Below are positions 19,515 to 21,826 of a stretch of 21,826 nucleotides of DNA, one piece after another. Where the stretch lies: positions 270,341 to 292,166 of the forward strand of contig CABFPE010000433.1 in NCBI GenBank assembly GCA_900660155.1, in the 5' to 3' direction. This DNA is from Hofstenia miamia. Its lineage: Eukaryota; Xenacoelomorpha; Acoela; Hofsteniidae. A model generated the notes under the pieces. It did not search any database and had not been told where the DNA came from. It saw nothing but the letters and a program-made list of their open reading frames with translations. Made by a program: the position numbers and the translations under genes. Every line of letters begins with the position of its first letter. Position 1 is the first letter of the stretch.

Positions 19515-19690
19515 TCTCAAGTTTGGCTCACTGTTCTAGGAAATGCCAAGATCTAATGCTGACAGGGATGTATCTGGCTTTAAAGGTTGCAATAGTCTGT
19601 ATAATTTCAAGGTGCCTCTACTTGCATACCTAGAGCACAAGGTTGTGACAGTAGTATTCAGGCACTGCTAGATGATTATTCTGGCTCTTA
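19515..19690 (-). pseudogene. Integrase zinc-binding (H2C2-type) segment, decayed
   Basis: The minus strand reads NNHLAVPEYYCHNLVL, then a stop-broken stretch up to LESMITEFPNKFVHIDL. The 'LAVPE' phrase ahead of the first His is typical of the segment between RNase H and the integrase core in gypsy pol. The HH-CC set cannot be read intact because of stops. Duplicated at 18175-18350. Confidence 0.55.
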
Positions 19691-20035
19691 GAGTAAAGTA
19701 GCCTGTTTTTGTTAACTTTCCACTGGTACTTATTAAAATATTGCAAAACCATCTGACTAATGTTGGTGCCAGGCTCCTTGAGTTTGAGCAGGATTTGACT
19801 CAGGACCTTGTCATCTTTCTATTTCTCAATAGTATCTTGCTCAGTAATCTCTCCTTAATTAGGTTGGGTAAGATGGCATGCCCCTTCCAATCAGAATTGA
19901 TATTGGGGAGTAAATCATACTCTGTGCTTGGAATAAAACTGAATATGACTTTCTCTCCATGATGATTCTTTTGATTGCATTCATAACTGGGACACACAGT
20001 CCAATAATCTGTGTTTGTGTACAAACCTCACTTTT

Positions 20036-20304
20036 CAATGAGTAATGGAGAAGTTAAAGTTGTTAAAGTATTCAATCCAAGCCATGATGCTCAATCAGTC
20101 TCTTAAAAACTTTTTAATCATGTAAGGATGCTATTGTCAGTCTGCATCCAAAAGGGTTGCCCAAGTATGAAGGAGCAAAATTTGTGGAGAGATTAAACTA
20201 GAGCAAGCATCTCAGTCTTTGTGGCTCTGTAGTACTCTCTGATGCATGGAGATTGCAGCTAAAATGTTGTACAGGGAGTTCCTTTCCATTGCAGACCTGA
20301 CTTA
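20036..20304 (-). pseudogene. Gypsy RNase H domain, decayed
   Basis: RNase H would remove the RNA strand of the hybrid made during reverse transcription. Starting right at the N, the minus strand reads SQVCNGKELPVQHFSCNLH, matching the 'S-Q...NGKE.PV...S..L' stretch of gypsy RNase H, then a Glu/Thr-rich stretch, then NFAPSYLGNPFGC (the 'FR.YL.G..F' landmark), and at 20080-20036 WIEYFNNFNFSITH, the 'W...L..FNF.I' landmark. Several frameshifts and stops separate these pieces. The first catalytic Asp region before SQVCN is lost in the gap. Confidence 0.75.
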
Positions 20305-20305
20305 N
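20305..20305. other. Gap joint at which the RT core is missing
   Basis: A single N stands between the RT motif QLNDITK and the start of RNase H (SQVCNGKE). The two sides belong more than 200 residues apart in a normal gypsy pol, so this N conceals either an unsequenced stretch of around 0.7 kb or a deletion. Confidence 0.8.
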
Positions 20306-20690
20306 CTTAGTGATGTCATTCAATTGGCAGATGTGGATGCATAAATGATAGCAATTTCCTTGTTTAATAAAGACCATAGGGCAGCATACAGACTCTTGCT
20401 CCCCTGCTCAATACCATTAGCAATTAAGTCATTTAGGCTTTTTTTATAATCATTCTTCATGTTTTCAACTACTTGCCTAACTGGTAGTCAGATGGACTTA
20501 TCAGTGAAAGTGGGGATGGTGTGTTCCTTGCTGACTGCCTGCCCAATGCTGATGGAGCTGTAGTTGAAAACACTGTGGTGTTGCTCCAGAGTGGTTTGTT
20601 ACTCTTTCCATTCAACTTTGTTAAGTTGCAAGTGAGACACCTTGCTCACAAAGGGGTGTCCCCCTCAGAGAGATCATCTGGAAGATTATG
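20306..20690 (-). pseudogene. Gypsy reverse transcriptase, N-terminal start only
   Basis: The minus strand reads LEQHHSVFNYSSISIGQAVS and KEHTIPTFTDKSI, the usual approach to gypsy RT. Then come YKKSLNDLIANGIEQGSKSL and YAALWSLLNKE (the 'L...GIIE.S.SP.A.P..LV.KK' landmark) and, in a shifted frame at 20347-20306, CQLNDITK, matching the 'DYR.LN..T' motif. The sequence then stops at N 20305. The palm with its YxDD motif, the fingers beyond this point and the thumb are absent: the next residues past the N already belong to RNase H. Roughly 230-250 residues are missing by comparison with the family. One stop at 20490-20492 and the frameshift show that it was already decayed. Confidence 0.85.
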
Positions 20691-20880
20691 AATAGCAGCA
20701 ACTTTCTCTAGCTGAACAGGAATGGTGATCACTTTAACTAGACTTCTTTTATCTGAAAATTCTCTTTGAGTTATTGTGAACAGTTACACTGATGTGCCCT
20801 TTTTGTAGAGAACAGATGTTGGGGGCCAAAATGATGTGGAGCATAACAGATCCAGTGTGGCCTGCTATCATAATGTCTCC
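20691..20880 (-). pseudogene. Protease-to-RT spacer of gypsy pol, decayed
   Basis: Minus-strand frame with SVLYKKGTSV, a stop, then FSDKRSLVKVITIPVQLEKV and AAIHNLPDDLSEGDTPL. Position and composition fit the connector between protease and RT in Ty3/gypsy pol. No enzymatic motif is expected here. The VLYKKG phrase is shared with the unrecognised sequence near 13850. Confidence 0.55.
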
Positions 20881-20979
20881 AAACTGACTTGTTTCCAGTG
20901 GAAAGGCCTGATAACAACATTATCTGATAGCTGGAGCAGTAGCTCAACATCATCTGCAGTTCTAAGTTCTTCTCTAACA

Positions 20980-21200
20980 GCTTTAGACCCTTTAATGGAA
21001 ATTGTGTTATCACAATAGTCAATTATGCACCCATTCTCTTCAAGGAAGTAACCACCCAAGATTATGTCATATGGCAATGGTGTCAACCACAATTAGATTT
21101 ACTTCCATTCTTTCACCATTAATTTGGAGGGTAACATTGTTGACAATGCTTTTAATTGTATATAATATATTCCCCAGAAGCATCTAACAGTCAATGACAT
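20980..21200 (-). pseudogene. Gypsy aspartic protease, decayed
   Basis: Retropepsin-like protease that would process the Gag-Pol polyprotein. At 21190-21173 LLDASG takes the place of the active-site DTG/DSG motif. Then come IVNNVTLQINGERMEVNLIV and, after a frameshift near 21080, LPYDIILGGYFLEENGCIID. The 'YDIILG.FL..NG..IDY' block is diagnostic of the C-terminal part of gypsy proteases. The altered active-site motif, a stop next to it and the frameshift make it inactive. It lies upstream of RT on the same strand, as expected. Confidence 0.8.
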
Positions 21201-21826
21201 ACAGGATCAATCTGATCATACAAAATGCCTACCATTCCACAGCAGCTGTTGTGATAATGGAAGCCAACACTCCAATATTGTAGAATCATGCCAACTCGCT
21301 GTGATGGCAATACTTAGAGAAAACTATTACTTTTCTTAGATTAAACATAAAGTGAAGTTGACACTTTTCCGATTTCTCTCCTTTACTACAAATGTGTGGT
21401 TTATTAAACTTATTTAATATGCTGGAGCCTTTGTAGCTACCTAATTCACCAAACTTATTTAGATAAAGCAGAGATACTAGAAGACAGGATCGACACTCAA
21501 TAGAAACCGCGCACTTCCGGGAACACATACGCCAGCTGTATCTTACCAATGTAACTGCCAACGTAGTATAGAGAACAACAATGGAATGGTGATGTGAATA
21601 GTGAACTCAGTGTAATGGGAATTGCAACTACCTAGTAATTTAGTGCATTGATTGTTTTTGTTATTACGAACTAATGCAATAAACGAAGTGGTGCAACCGT
21701 TCTGCTGTAATAGCTTATTATGAGGCCCTACATTTAATAACCCTACATATAGATAAATAGGTAATAGCCCTTTGTACATGTAAACAATCAATGCCGCCAG
21801 CGAAAAATGAGAATTAGAAGTCGGCC
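21201..21826. other. No recognisable gene; possible upstream part of the gypsy element
   Basis: A gag gene would be expected upstream of protease (here, at higher coordinates), but I see no zinc knuckle or capsid-like stretch. A minus-strand open frame of 91 codons (21561-21286; Cys-rich near its start, SRKCAVSIECRSC) has no recognised family and may be chance. The patch around 21505-21535 is richer in G+C than its surroundings. No LTR could be identified because no direct repeat of this stretch was found elsewhere in the window. Confidence 0.5.

Larger units (their letters stand above)
18534..19872. repeat. Exact 1339-bp duplication, copy 2
   Basis: Partner of 17194-18532 (offset 1340). It contains the second copy of the integrase and of the post-integrase frame. 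Only one copy should be counted when the element is interpreted. Confidence 0.95.
17194..21200 (-). mobile_element. Broken Ty3/gypsy retrotransposon, pol region
   Basis: Minus-strand order from high to low coordinates is aspartic protease, spacer, start of reverse transcriptase, RNase H, linker, zinc-binding segment and integrase: the Ty3/gypsy (Metaviridae) order, with integrase last, unlike copia. All domains carry stops or frameshifts. Most of reverse transcriptase is missing at N 20305. The integrase block is duplicated at N 18533. No gag with zinc knuckles, no LTR pair, no primer-binding site and no polypurine tract could be identified, so the outer boundaries given are only those of recognised coding sequence. 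Confidence 0.85.

Noticed and set aside
21286..21561. Minus-strand open frame of 91 codons upstream of the gypsy protease, considered as gag
   Set aside because: No zinc knuckle or capsid-like region is recognisable, and it is short for gag. Left as undetermined.
12205..21760. CTACATATAGATAA shared near 12210 and 21742 as a possible LTR pair
   Set aside because: The match is only about 14 bases in AT-rich sequence and does not extend.

Overview
This is AT-rich eukaryotic DNA, most likely from an invertebrate. An arthropod such as a hemipteran is my guess from the transposon mix (mariner, hAT with a ZMYM1-type transposase, short hAT miniatures, Ty3/gypsy); the species is not determinable from this window. 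I find no intact host gene, no RNA gene, no CRISPR array and no bacterial-type operon. The window is a graveyard of mobile elements, several nested in one another. It is also stitched from contigs at six single-N joints (4767, 13231, 14487, 15762, 18533, 20305), four of which lie beside a duplicated or re-entered sequence.

Layout. 183-702: decayed mariner transposase, 3' half, ending in a typical CACCCTGTATA terminus. 703-4188: AT-rich DNA without genes. 4189-6637: a hAT element lying in a (TA)n tract, with a ZMYM1-like transposase in a single frame carrying four stop codons and with no recognisable N-terminus. A second, 210-bp hAT-type miniature element (6017-6226) is inserted in the dimerisation domain with an 8-bp target duplication. 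6638-10440: microsatellites and a CCGGAT-rich patch, no genes. 10441-11424: a 984-bp non-autonomous hAT element with good inverted ends and an 8-bp target duplication. 11425-12536: nothing recognised.

12537-17193: decayed minus-strand coding-like sequence of unknown family. It is interrupted by an element of about 0.8 kb (13971-14486 continued at 15794-16093) with long inverted arms, each carrying six or seven copies of a 21-bp tandem repeat. The segment 14488-15761 is an alternative copy of 12537-14064, placed inside this element by the assembly. The two versions differ by a palindrome-rich insert of about 255 bp (13231-13486), as expected of two haplotypes.

17194-21200, minus strand: a broken Ty3/gypsy pol. 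Order of transcription runs from high to low coordinates: aspartic protease, start of reverse transcriptase, gap, RNase H, zinc-binding segment, integrase. A 1339-bp block containing the integrase is present twice with no difference I could see, either side of an N. The core of the reverse transcriptase is missing exactly at N 20305. 21200-21826 holds no recognisable gene or LTR.

No genes here work together as a pathway. What can be learned is the order of insertions, the structures of the small elements, and the need to remove assembly duplicates before the locus is interpreted.
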